From: Glomus cerebriforme
Lineage: Eukaryota; Glomeromycota; Glomeromycetes; Glomerales; Glomeraceae
Direction: 5' to 3'
NCBI GenBank assembly: GCA_003550305.1
Contig: QKYT01000446.1
Span: 35,661-60,191, forward strand
DNA: 24,531 nucleotides
Both the position numbers and the translations under genes were made by a program. The notes beneath the pieces were generated by a model. The model was not told the DNA's origin, did no database searches, and was given only the letters and a program-made list of their open reading frames with translations. This document shows positions 9,914 through 20,159 of the stretch, piece by piece. The first letter of the stretch is position 1. The number at the start of each line of letters is the position of its first letter.

Positions 9914-11525
9914 TTTTTTTTTTTTTGAAGATGCGTTGAATTATGACTTTATTCTGGTATATATCAGTGGACTATACCCGGTATACAATAACAAATAAAA
10001 TATAAAGATCAAAAATAAGACCTCCGTCTGAAAGGAAAATCTTAATGCATCGCACTTATGTAGCATGAGTCCTCAAAGTGAGGACTGAAAGCAAGACCTC
10101 CTTAGATATTAGCATGCTCTGATTCTTCCTCACACTCCAGTGCTAGCACCAAATAAAAAACCTTTCAATCAGTCTTTTCATATCTTCCCACAAAACATCT
10201 TAGGTCTTCTAACTAATACGATGTGTTATAAAAGGGTCCTAAGCTTTTGTAAGAGAATTTATAGAAGCTGGCTACTAGTACCAATCTTCAGAAAGAAAGG
10301 ATGACTATCTAATACTATAACTAAAAGATACAAGAAAGAAATAAAACCTATTTCTATCTCTACAACTTCTCTACCAAGACCAATTCCAGATCATTCTAAC
10401 GGATATTCCAGATGAATTTAGCCGACTGCTTATACGGATTTGTCTGAAGGTTATCATCCAGTACCTTTTCAAATGACTCCCGCCTTGCTTGATAGGAATT
10501 AATCCCAGAATAAGCCAATTTCTCACAATCTGGCTGCCCATCAATCTAGTGAATCGAGATGACTACTTACCCAAATTTATTATGCAAATACGTACCAGCC
10601 CTATCAAAGAATCTTGATTTTTGATATACCTATTGCAAAAAAAATATCATCTTGCTCCCAGCACCTTCAAACTAATTATACTCAACGTTACATATCTGAC
10701 CCTGTACCTAACGTCTTCTGCACCATTTTATTCTTTTTATTAATTTTTCTATCCAACTACCAATGACATCATCTTAAGGGGCAAAAATAGGGATCACCAT
10801 CTGTGAAATAAAAAACTAGGAAATGTAACAACAAGAGAACCAATCATCAACAGATGATTGACTGTCAATCAAAATTTTCAGTACCCCCTCATCTCCCACC
10901 AGAGGACACCACTCCGCAGTAGTTCATCCAAATCTGCAGTCAAGAAGAAGTAGACTCAGTATAGCGGTATATGTTTATGTTCTAATGCTGGTTCAGTATT
11001 TGTCTTTACGAGCCTGAAAATCCTGATGTCCTTCCACCTTTCCACTAACAAAAATGAAATATAAAATAATAATAAAGGGAAAAACACATCAAACTTATTT
11101 GCCAGCAAAGCCTTTCCCTGTTGAGCCAAGCCCATATGATAACTCAGCGAAAAGCCACTTAACTTCCAAAGAAACTCTATGCTAGGCCTGCTCTAGGGTC
11201 CACCAGGAATAACCACAAGTCCAACCCGTCTGTCTTGTACATATAGAGCGTACCTTAAAATACCAAACGGCCGCTCAGATATCAACTTTTGAGAAAGACA
11301 TAGGTGACTGAAAATTATGTTGACCTGACTTGCGGAGAAACTTGGTGTGCCAGTCACTAAATAACAAACTTTCTAAACTTTTCTAATTAAATCCAGCATC
11401 GTAAAGCAACTTTTCCTATGACTAAAAGACTGATTTCTTAGGATAAAATGGCCAAAAAGCGCAACTTTTCTTTCCAAAACTTCTTCAGAGAAATGGGCAT
11501 AGGGATCAGCAGGAAGAGTTGCTTC
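9914..11525 (-). pseudogene. Poly(A)-ended, 5'-truncated retrocopy (processed pseudogene or LINE fragment)
   Basis: Read on the minus strand, this 1612-bp insertion ends with AATAAA (complement at 9948-9953), 21 nt further on, and 13 A (9914-9926). It lies between perfect 14-bp duplications. These are the marks of target-primed reverse transcription of a polyadenylated RNA. Its composition is less AT-rich than the flanks. A frame open from the very 5' end (11522) reads PADPYAHFSEEVLERKVALF and later LISERPFGILRYALYVQDRR. It continues to about 10878 with TAG at 11373-11375, TAG at 11193-11195 and TGA at 10956-10958. A second stretch in another frame (10611-10360) contains GINSYQARRESFEKVLDDN and also has stops. 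There is no start codon at the 5' end, so the copy is 5'-truncated. I do not recognise the protein. It could be a host gene or the tail of an unrelated LINE. Confidence 0.8.
9948..9953 (-). terminator. Polyadenylation signal of the retrocopy
   Basis: TTTATT on the + strand is AATAAA on the minus strand, 21 nt before the poly(A) (+ strand T run 9914-9926). Confidence 0.7.
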
Positions 11526-11539
11526 TCAATAAATATTAA
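11526..11539. repeat. Right 14-bp target-site duplication of the retrocopy
   Basis: This is an exact second copy of TCAATAAATATTAA (9900-9913), directly after the 5' end of the minus-strand insertion. Confidence 0.85.
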
Positions 11540-13505
11540 ATTTTATTTATGTAATAATTAAAAATTATATTAATAAAATATTAAAAAACATTTATTTAAT
11601 TGATCAATATTGATTGCATTAATTAACATCATGTATTACTTTATATAAAATTGATTTTTAGCTGAAATAAATTTAAAATTTTAGAAATTTTTACAATTAT
11701 GCAAATATTATTGCATGCAAAATTAATCTAAAATGGCTAAAATTCAAAAACTAAAAATTAAAATTTTGAGATTTAAGAAATGATTATTTAATTAATTTTA
11801 AAATCAATTCTGAAGATATAATTTTCAATTGAATTGATTCTAATTCCTAATTGGTAATTATTTTATTAAAAAAGAATTTTGTCATATAAAAATAATGATA
11901 TAATTTATCATTTAACAAAAATAAAGTTTATTTAAAATAATTTAGTTTTTACTCACTTTTATTTTTTTAAAGTTATATAATAAAATGTGATTGGATTTAG
12001 ACTGTTTGCACCATATTTATTTTATATATTTATGTGTAGTAATATTCATTTACTTGTAGTAGTATTTAGCAATATAGTAATATTTAAATATTAGCAAAGA
12101 TTAATATATTACATTAAGAAAAGTTATTTATTTTTAATACTTTATATATAAAGCTTTTAAATAATATTAATTAAAAAATTTTATAAATTTGTTCTTTAAT
12201 AGTAATGCTGGCATTAAATAAAATTGCAGATAATTATAATATATAAATATTTAATAATACAAAAATTTATTCTTTAAAACAATATAAGATTTATTATATT
12301 TTGCTATTTTTACTACTAGAAATTTTACAATTTTAAAAATGAATTACAATTAATGACTGATTAGTTAGAAATCTTTGCATAAAAAAATTAATGGGTATAT
12401 TTTCTTATTTTCTAATATAGAATATTTAGAGAAGTGGCGAAAAGGATAACAAATAAAACTCCTTAGGTGTAACATAAAGCATAAACATAAGGGGTTGTTA
12501 CAACAATCGATCTTGATTGGATTTTTTTTTGCGTAACATTTACATTTGTGAATTTGTACTTATGAAAAATTTTAAATACTGCGCCATCGAATAACGTGTT
12601 ATTAAATTCGATTGTTTTACAATATGTATTATCGTTTGTACCTCAGAATAATTTGTACCATCACAATAATGGGGAGGGAATATCAAATGTCAAACTTGGA
12701 AAATATAGGGATATAATTGGTTGATATTTGAATGGTCACATGATTTTTATAATCATTTCCCAGAAAATAATTTCGGTTAATTCCGGACATTATATATATT
12801 ATAATTTTAAAATATTAGATTGCGCAATGAATTTAAAATTTTAGGCTGAAAATGTAATTAATAATTATGAACGGAAGAAATTTTTATTATGTGAAGCTTC
12901 CCGACATCTCCGGATATTTGCGTAACCATAAATATTTATATTAAGACGATTGCACCATAAATAATAAAGTTTACGTCTATATTGTGATAACGTTGATATC
13001 ATGCCAAAAATTTGGATTTACAGTAATTACCAATTTACATTCAAAAAATGAAATGCATTATTCCACAATCAGCAATCGCATGATGTCCCGTGATGGTATT
13101 AAAAGGAAGTGATATTCAACGCACAGGTAAATAAAATCATCAGTTCTCAGGAACCACGCAAAATCTCATTTCTTTTTTTTTCAGTCGCAGTAAATTATTA
13201 GAGACTCAAAGATTATGTGACACATCCATTCATGGCGTTTTGAATTCCATAATAAGCCAAGCTCGTTTAGTCATACGCAAATAAAGATTAACTCAAATTT
13301 GAAGTTGCACATAAAAACAATTTTCAACACTTTTTTTGTTTCTCTCAAACTTTTCATTTGGAAAGTGATAAAACGGTTCGCTTTTTAAAATAGGTAAGAT
13401 AAAGCAAACAAACTTAGTTTTCTTTGTTTCAACGGTGATTTTCATATATTATATAATTTAAAAAAGAAATTTCTTACACAACATTTTATGTATTCTGACA
13501 GCCAA
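11540..13505. other. Intergenic region upstream of the bZIP gene
   Basis: From 11540 to about 12420 it is plain AT-rich DNA in which I see nothing definite. From 12420 the base composition is more mixed and lacks repeats, as expected for a promoter or 5' leader. A possible 5' leader intron runs from GTAAAT at 13127 to TTTTTTTTCAG ending at 13184 (58 nt), in the same style as the first coding intron. This is a guess from splice signals alone. No open frame is convincing on either strand. Confidence 0.5.
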
Positions 13506-13535
13506 CCAATAATGTATCCGATTGCTTTATATAAA
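13506..13535 (+). promoter_or_regulatory. Putative core promoter: CCAAT box and TATA box
   Basis: CCAAT at 13506-13510 and TATATAAA at 13528-13535 lie about 130 and 105 nt before the ATG at 13636. The leader in between is pyrimidine-rich (CTTTTTCTACAACTTTTTTT), common before fungal start sites. If the leader intron suggested further upstream is real, this would be a second promoter or chance. Confidence 0.4.
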
Positions 13536-13635
13536 TTCTTTTATTGTACAAAAAATTTTTATTTTTTAAAAGAAACTTTTTCTACAACTTTTTTTTTTAC
13601 AATCTTCTATTTCTAAAATTATTTAGCATTCAAAA

Positions 13636-14782
13636 ATGAATGTATCTAGCCAACCTTTGTTAGCTTCTGCTTCACAACCCTTGAAGTTACCTATTCCTAG
13701 GCTTTCTTCTTCTCTACCAACTACTTGGACATCATCCTCCACTTCAACGCATCCAAATGGTAAATAATTAATTTGTGTATTTTTAAAGTATCGGAAGTCT
13801 TTTTTGTTTAAAAAACATGTTAACTTTTAAATCATCAGCTGCGCAACAAATTGATAACACAACTCAACAAACGAACAAACCACAAAATAAACGTGGACGC
13901 AAGCCTTTAAGTTCAATGCCTACGACCGTAAGATTTTTTTTTATTAATAATCTTTATCTACATGTTATACATACAAATGACCAAAATTCGAATTTTTAAT
14001 TTTTCTATTAATAGAAAAAACATATTCAAAATTTAACTAATCAACGGGCTTTTCGTCAACGAAGAGAAACTTATATTCGTAGTTTGGAAAGTAAGGCTTC
14101 AAGATTCGAAGGATTATTGAAAGTTGCACGAAATGAAGTTGACTCTTTGAAGGAAAGGGTTGCATTATTGGAAGTACAAGTTGAGATTGAAGAAAGGATA
14201 AATATTTGTAATGGTGTTAATGATCTTCAAACGACCACTACTACAATTTCTGATGAAAATATTAGAATAAATAGAAATGATAATAATATAAATTCTTTTA
14301 ATGACGATAATAATAAGATTAATGATGATGATAATAATTCATCATCATTAAATGGAGTTCAGTATAATTCAAACACCAGTTGTTGTGGAGATCAGTCATC
14401 ACAAATTAGTAGTTGTTTTACACCGTTTACAACAACAAATACACCACCTTTTTCATTCAATAATCAACATAGATTAATCAATCCACCACAAATGCCTTGC
14501 AGTGTACCAATGTTGCCTCCATTAGAAAATGTTGATGATGTAACTAGAGATCCAATATTTTGTGAACCAGATGAAGATTTAGTAAATGAACAAAGAACAA
14601 CGATAACAACAGGGATTTTATCAACAACTATACCTTCATCTTTACATTCTAATTATTCTCCTAATGCTTCTCATTGGGAATTACCTCATCAACAAGATTA
14701 TTTTTCACCTGCCACTTCGTCTGTAGTTCATCCTTTACATTTAAAATGGATCTTGAGTGATCCGGATAATAAATATATATGA
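13636..14782 (+). CDS. bZIP transcription factor, Pap1/Yap1 type, three exons
   Basis: The product is a nuclear DNA-binding regulator of 326 residues. Exons are 13636-13759, 13839-13927 and 14015-14782. The introns (79 and 87 nt) have GTAAAT...CAG and GTAAGA...TAG ends and keep the frame. The ATG at 13636 follows CAAAA and gives a Ser/Thr/Pro-rich start. Residues 58-65 read NKRGRKPL. The basic region at residues 77-89 is NLTNQRAFRQRRE, matching the N-x2-[A/N]-Q-R-A-F-R signature of the Pap1/Yap1 class. It is split by intron 2 just ahead of the signature. The zipper has L95, F102, A109, L116 and L123 at seven-residue spacing. An Asn/Asp-rich linker (about 140-175) and a Ser/Thr/Pro-rich C-terminus with scattered Cys (SCCGD, SSCF, PIFCEPDEDL) follow. 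A clear Yap1-type Cys-rich export domain is not seen, so a role in redox response is uncertain. No frame damage is visible; it is the only intact gene here. Confidence 0.88.
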
Positions 14783-15745
14783 CGTTTAATGTCACCTATG
14801 TTTAAAAATAGTTGTAGATTTTATTGATTTAAAGGTGTGATATATATTCAGGGAAATGGTCATAATTATAAGACGTACCATATATAGTGTTATGTAGAAG
14901 TTAAATAATTGAACTATCAAGAGAAATTTTCATAGGTTGTTTATTATACGTAATACTTATCATTTTAAAAAAATGAATAGTGTTTATATTGTACAAAGAA
15001 TATAAAAAACCTTAAATATGATGTATGAATTTTTAATTGAAGATCACATTTTTAGAAGCTAATCTATTTAAAATAAAAGATTAAGCGGATATTTGCTTAA
15101 TCTGATTGAATCATATGACGAATTTGGTATGAAAAATGATTTCCTTAATGCGAGTAATATTGATTGTGTATTTATATGGGCTGATTTTGGCACATAGACT
15201 GGTCTAGACCTTTCTTTTTTTGGGCGAGTAAAGTCACGTGAAAATCAGGTAATTCAATATAAAAAAACAGCAATAAACTATAAAAATTAAATGATTTAAT
15301 TCGCAATTTGTGAAAAACGATTTTCATTAATTATTGAAGTAATTTTATATATAATTTATTACTAGAGCCAAAATGCCAATATCTGTATAATTTTGTTATT
15401 AATTTAGATTAGCCAAAATTATGAAATTATTAGATTTTACTATTAAAATCACTGGCTAAAAATTATAGGTATTATTTTTTTTACAATTAAGTATTTAATT
15501 TTAATAATTATTGCTGATTAAGTTATCCATAATGCTAATTAGAATTATTATAATGCAAGTTATAGTTGTTTTGCTTAATTACAGGCAAAATACAGTAGGC
15601 TGCCAAAAAGTAATCAACTATTTGCAAAATACAATAAATTTATAAATCATTATAAAAATTTAAAATTTATTTTCTCTAAAAAATTACTAAGTTGATTAAT
15701 TTTCTTAAAAATTGATTTATTTAAATTCAAAATTTTAAGGTTATT
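14783..15745. other. Intergenic region after the bZIP gene
   Basis: There is no gene on either strand. A canonical AATAAA is missing close to the bZIP stop; AT-rich variants occur near 14990-15010. A CACGTG box lies at 15235-15240 within AAGTCACGTGAAAATC. From 15300 on the DNA is AT-rich, with short self-complementary words (AGCCA...TGGCT around 15410-15465) and no clear boundaries. Confidence 0.5.
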
Positions 15746-16841
15746 TAGTGTTCTGAAAAAAATCTGATCTGATTTGAATCCGCAGGTTTAATCTGAAATG
15801 GATTTGGATTGGTTTGCAAATTTGAGATCTGTGGATCTGATCTGAATCAAATAAATCTGATCTGAATCTGATCTAATCAGATCAGATCATAGTACAAAAA
15901 AAAATTCAGATCCGATCTGATCAGATTTGAATCTTCATATTAAATATGATAAAATAAAAAAAAAAAATTTTTTTTTTTAATTTTTATCTTTTTTTAGAGA
16001 TGAAACCTAGATAAATGAAGAAGCCCAAACAAACAGTTTCTGAATAAACTAAAGGTGAGTTCATTCTTTTATTTGTTTTAATTTTTTTTTACTTAAAGAA
16101 ACGTAACTAATGTCTTCCTTCTCTGTTTTTTAGGAAACTGAACAAATAGATGAAGCTAAATGACTGGAATCTTGGATAAATATAAGCTCATTCTTTTTTT
16201 TACTTTATTAATTATTAGAAAATGTAATTAATATTTTCCTTTTTTTTTTAGGAAACTGAACAAATAGATAAAACTAAATGACTGTGATCTTGGATGAATG
16301 TAAGTTTATTCTTTTTTACTATATTAATTATTAAAGAAAGTAACTAGCGTTTCCTTTCACTTTTTTTTTAGGAAACCAGATGAATGGATGAAGCCAAACA
16401 AATGGAATTTGAACAAATGAATTAAGAAATAAGTTCGTTCATTTCTTTTATTTTTTTTTTTACTTTTAAGAAATGTAATTAACATCTCTCTTCTCTTATT
16501 TTTAAAAAACTGGATAAATAAACAAAGCTGAATAAACAAAACTTGAATGAACAAACTAAGAGATTAGTTCATTTATTTCTTTTCATTTTTTACTTTTAGG
16601 AAATATAATTATTGCCTCCCTTCTCTTCTTTTTAGAAAATTAAATAAACAATTAGATTCAGATTAGTTAAATTTCAGATTTAAATCAATTTTAGTTTAGT
16701 TCAGTTTCAGATTAATTAGATTCAGATCAGTTCAGTTTAAATCTGGATCAGTTTCAGATCAGTTTAGATCAGATTCAATCAGATTTAGATCAGTTCAAAT
16801 TTAAATCAAATCTGATCTGAACTGATCTATTCAAAACACTA
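15746..16841. mobile_element. hAT-like element, 1.1 kb, with internal exon/intron-like tandem array
   Basis: It starts TAGTGTTCTGAA and ends with the complement of TAGTGTTTTGAA, giving 12-bp inverted ends with one mismatch. Flanks are AAGGTTATT and GGTTTATT, an 8-bp target duplication that differs by one base gain or loss. About 200 bp at each end is made of degenerate GATCTGAATC and GATCAGATC words, analogous to but different in sequence from the 291-765 element. The centre is the tandem array 16001-16680. No transposase relic is seen, so the element is non-autonomous. The hAT assignment is inferred from ends and duplication length. Confidence 0.7.
16001..16680 (+). repeat. Six-unit tandem array, 118-134 bp, each unit exon-like plus intron-like
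   Basis: The word TAGGAAACTG or its variants recurs with GAAAC at about 16002, 16134, 16252, 16372, 16506 and 16635. Units begin with about 48-57 nt of ordinary base composition (GAAACTGAACAAATAGATGA and so on). They are followed by a donor-like site (GTGAGT at 16055, GTAAGT at 16300; ATAAGC, ATAAGT or ATTAGT in decayed units), a TAACTAA-like branch word (16104-16110, TAACTAG at 16341-16347) and a T-rich tract ending TAG. The two units with intact donors predict introns 16055-16133 (79 nt) and 16300-16371 (72 nt), the same size as the introns of the nearby bZIP gene. Confidence 0.75.
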
Positions 16842-17098
16842 GGTTTATTTATTAGTATTTTATGAAATTTCTTTTGCTATTTAATATAGTAATAGCAGAA
16901 GATTATACAAACTTAAGTAATTGCTTATAGGACTTAAAGGAAATAGTAACAAATAGTATAGTCTAGACTTCTTTGTTACTCAAAATGATTACTTATCATA
17001 AATACAATAAGTAAATCAAAAGTATACAAATTAACTTTAAATAGTATGCATAACTATATATATGAATAATAAATAATAAAAAAAATTTTATTAGTAAA
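16842..17098. other. AT-rich spacer between two elements
   Basis: These are 257 bp of AT-rich sequence with no open frame, repeat or recognisable site. Confidence 0.5.
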
Positions 17099-20000
17099 CA
17101 TCGGCAAATTTTTTAGTCTGCAGATTTGCGCAGGTCTGCAATATGATAATCCTGTACAGATCTTTGGACATACCATCAAACTTCAAAAAAAAAATTTTAT
17201 GATTTCTGCNCAGATTATTTAAGTATTAAAAATCTGTGCAGAATTTTACAAAGCAAATCTTCGAAATAACTTCATTTGTAAATTTTTACTATATTTCTGT
17301 TTATTATCTACATTTACTTTTCAGTTGTATAATGTAATTTATGCTTTATTAATTTTATTAATTACAGTCAAATATATTTACAAATTAAAAACTAATTTAC
17401 TTATCATTAAATACAAAAAAAAACTAAGTTCCTATTCTTTACATNTTNTTAATNGTTTGGACATAGTTCCAGTTGGTTCGATTNNAANGAACAACTAAGA
17501 TATTTTCATTGAAATCTCACATACTCATGCCCGGAAGAATCTATAAAAGAAAAGAAATAATAAACATTAGTTATTAACGTTTGTTAAAAAAGAAATTAAA
17601 AAAAAATTCGAAAGTATTATACCATCGAAATCCTATAACCCACCCGGAGAACCTACAAAAAAAATAATGAAATGTTAGTAACATTTCGTTAAAAACAAAA
17701 AAAAATAAAAAATTTTTCGAAGGTATTATATACCTTCAATTTGTAATATCACGTGCGGAATCTACAAAAGAAAAGTGAAGCATTAGTTGATGTTTCGTTA
17801 AAAAAGAAACAAATCTTCGAGGGTACTATTTACCTTCGAAAAAGTCACGAAGAACACCAGAAACTAAAAAAAGAAACTAACGAAATGTTAGTAAAAAGTT
17901 TCNCTAAGAAAAACAAAAAATAAAATATATTTTTTCTGAAGCTAACCTTCGAAATCCATAATACCAATGCCCGGAAACCTATAAAGAAAAAAATCGAAAC
18001 GTTAATTTAACATTTCGTTGAAAAAATAATAAAAAAATATTTTCGAAGGTATTTATTTACCTTNGAAGTTCCCTTAACTCACGTCAGAAGAAATCTATAA
18101 AGAAAGAAAAATGAACGTTAGTTATTAATATTTTGTTAAATATAATAAAAGAAAGTTTTGAAGCTTACCTTCGAAATCCCATATACCCATATCACAGAAC
18201 CTAAAAAAGAATATTGAAATTCTGAATTACTCAATTTCAGAACTACAAAACAAAAAATAAACGAAATATTAGAAAAAATTGTTAAAAAAAACCTTTAAAA
18301 ATGAAGGTAAATTTACCTTCGAAATCCTGGGAACCCACCCTACAAAAAAAAATGGAATGTTAGTTATTAACATTTCATTAAAAAAACAATAATAAAATTC
18401 GAAGGTATATCTTCAAAGTACCGTCCGGAAGAATCTATAAAAAAAAAAGAAAGAAACGTTAGTTAAACGTTTCATTAAAAAAAAATAAAGTAGATAACAA
18501 ACCTTCAATTTCGAAGTTCAAGAAGTCGAATCTGAGGCTGAAGTCCTACAAAAAAGAAAGAAACGTTACGTTAGTAACATTTCTTTAATAAAAAAAAATT
18601 ATATCTCTCCCGATACAAACCTTCGAAGTCCAAGTTAAATCCGAAACTGAAGTTCTAATCTTCGAAGTCCAAGTCGAATCTGAACCTATAAGAAAAAAAA
18701 ACGTTACATTAGTAACGTTTTTTTTAATACCCCTCCCCCTTCACTACGAACCTATTTTGAAATCTCATACCTAAAGATCTGAACCTACAAAAGAAAGAAT
18801 GTTAGTAAACATTTATTTAATACCCCTCCCTTCACTACGAACTTATTTCAAAGTCCCATATCTGAAGACCCGAACCTACAAAAGAAAGAACGTTACATTA
18901 GTAACATTTCTTTTAATACCCTTCCCCCTTCACTACGAACCTATTTTGAAGTCCCATACCCGAAGACCTGAACCTACAAAAGAAAGAATATTAGCTAACA
19001 TTCATTAAATTAAAAAAAACAGAAAAAAAAACAGAATTTCAAAGAATTACCTTCGAAAGGGAGTCCTTCGGCTTCCTAAATCTAAAAAATAAAAAAGAAC
19101 GTTAGTAAACGTTTATTTAATAAAAAAAAAATAAATTTTCGAAGTTATTACCTTGAAATGGGGAGTTCGAAACTTACATTTTGACTTCTAAACCTAAATA
19201 AAAAGAATAAAGAACGTTAGTAAACGTTCATTTAATAAAAAAAAATAAAGGAAAAAATTTCAAAGTCTTACCTTCGAAATGGGAGTCCAGAGTCATACTT
19301 CAGTTTCCTGGAACCTAAAGAAAATAAAAAGAACGTTAGTAAATGTTCATTTAAAAAAAAAAAAACAAAGAAAAAAATTTTTGAAGTCTTACCTTCAAAA
19401 TGGGAGTCCAGAGTCGTACTTCAGTTTCCTGGAACCTAAAGAAAATAAAAAGAACATTAGTAAACGTTCATTTAATAAAAAAAAATAAACAAAAATTTTT
19501 TGAAGTCTTACCTTTGAAATGGGAGTCCGGAGTCGTACTTCAGTTTCCTGGAACTTAAAGAAAATAAAAAGAATGTTAGTAAATGTTCATTTAATAAAAA
19601 AAAACAGAGAAAAAAATTTTCGAAGTTATTACCTTTGAAGTAGGAGTCCGGAGCCATAATTTGGTTTTCTGGAACCTAAAGAAAATAAAAAGAACGTTAG
19701 TAAACGTTCATAAATAAAAATATATACTTATTCTTTGAAAGTAAAGTCCAGAGATATGAGAGGAGTCCGGAGTCCTGCAAAAAAAAAAAAGGAAAAAAAT
19801 CTGCATGCTGCAGATTAAATATGAAGTTTGAAGAACTTCATACGCAATAAGAATTAAAAAAAACTAAGTTAAAAAATTAGAGTTAAAAAATCAAAATCCC
19901 AAAGTTTTTATTTAAAAAAAATTGAAAAACCAAGAAGTTTAAACAAAATAAACTTTTTTTTTTCACTTTGCAAATTGTTGCAGATTTATTTGTGAAAAAT

Positions 20001-20159
20001 AACGACAATCTTGCATTTTACAGATGTTCGCAGAACTCTATTAAAAGTTTGGCAATAATCTGCATATTACAGATTGGTGACAATTTTTATTAAAGAACTG
20101 TGCAAATATAATGATATTGCAGACCTGCACAAATCTGCGGACTAAAAAATTTGCCGATG
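17099..20159. mobile_element. 3.06-kb element with 46-bp terminal inverted repeats and internal exon/intron-like array
   Basis: The left end CATCGGCAAATTTTTTAGTC (17099-17118) and the 26 bp after it match the complement of the right end (20114-20159) with two differences in 46 bp, both C/T. Inside the ends TCTGCA/TGCAGA words are clustered, with several copies within about 200 bp of each side, as expected for transposase-binding subterminal repeats. The interior (17495-19790) is the 20-unit array listed separately. No transposase relic was found. Flanking bases (TTAGTAAA and AGTTCTAA) show no target duplication, so the superfamily cannot be assigned. Ambiguous bases (N) at 17210, 17445, 17448, 17454, 17484, 17485, 17488, 17903 and 18064 show that assembly is uncertain in the left half. 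Confidence 0.8.
17495..19790 (-). repeat. Twenty-unit tandem array of mini-exon plus intron modules (minus strand)
   Basis: On the + strand each 90-120 bp unit has a hairpin such as GAAACGTTAGTTAAACGTTT and a TACCTTCGAA word. On the minus strand this reads as an exon-like stretch of 25-50 nt ending TTCGAAG or TTCAAAG, then a donor (GTAAG, GTAAT, GTAAA or GTTTG in most units), then TTTACTAACG or TTAACTAACG as a branch word, then a T-rich tract and TGTAG, TATAG or TTTAG, and the next exon, often starting GTTC. One example has a donor at 19632, branch TACTAAC at 19575-19581 and acceptor at 19554-19555 (intron about 79 nt), followed by an exon of 42 nt (19553-19512) with another GTAAGA donor. The last four units repeat with a 119-121 bp period. 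Exon lengths are not multiples of three, and stops occur in all frames over joined exons, so protein coding is doubtful. Confidence 0.8.

Noticed and set aside
13817..13999. Open frame starting ATG at 13817
   Set aside because: Its start is inside intron 1 and its end inside intron 2 of the bZIP gene; only the part 13839-13927 is exon.
14084..14782. Separate gene starting at 14084
   Set aside because: There is no ATG there (the codon is TTG). The frame continues upstream to the splice acceptor at 14014 and carries the bZIP basic region.
16357..16554. 65-codon minus-strand open frame
   Set aside because: It runs across the tandem array of the hAT-like element and is the complement of A/T runs; no start context or motif.
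18799..19488. Two 69-codon + strand open frames in the large array
   Set aside because: They cross repeat-unit boundaries and include the intron-like parts; the better-supported reading of the array is on the minus strand.
17495..19790. CRISPR-like array
   Set aside because: Units vary along their whole length, have no constant repeat with unique spacers, and the genome is eukaryotic.
17099..20159. Target duplication for the large inverted-repeat element
   Set aside because: TTAGTAAA on the left and AGTTCTAA on the right share only one base in register, so no duplication is claimed.
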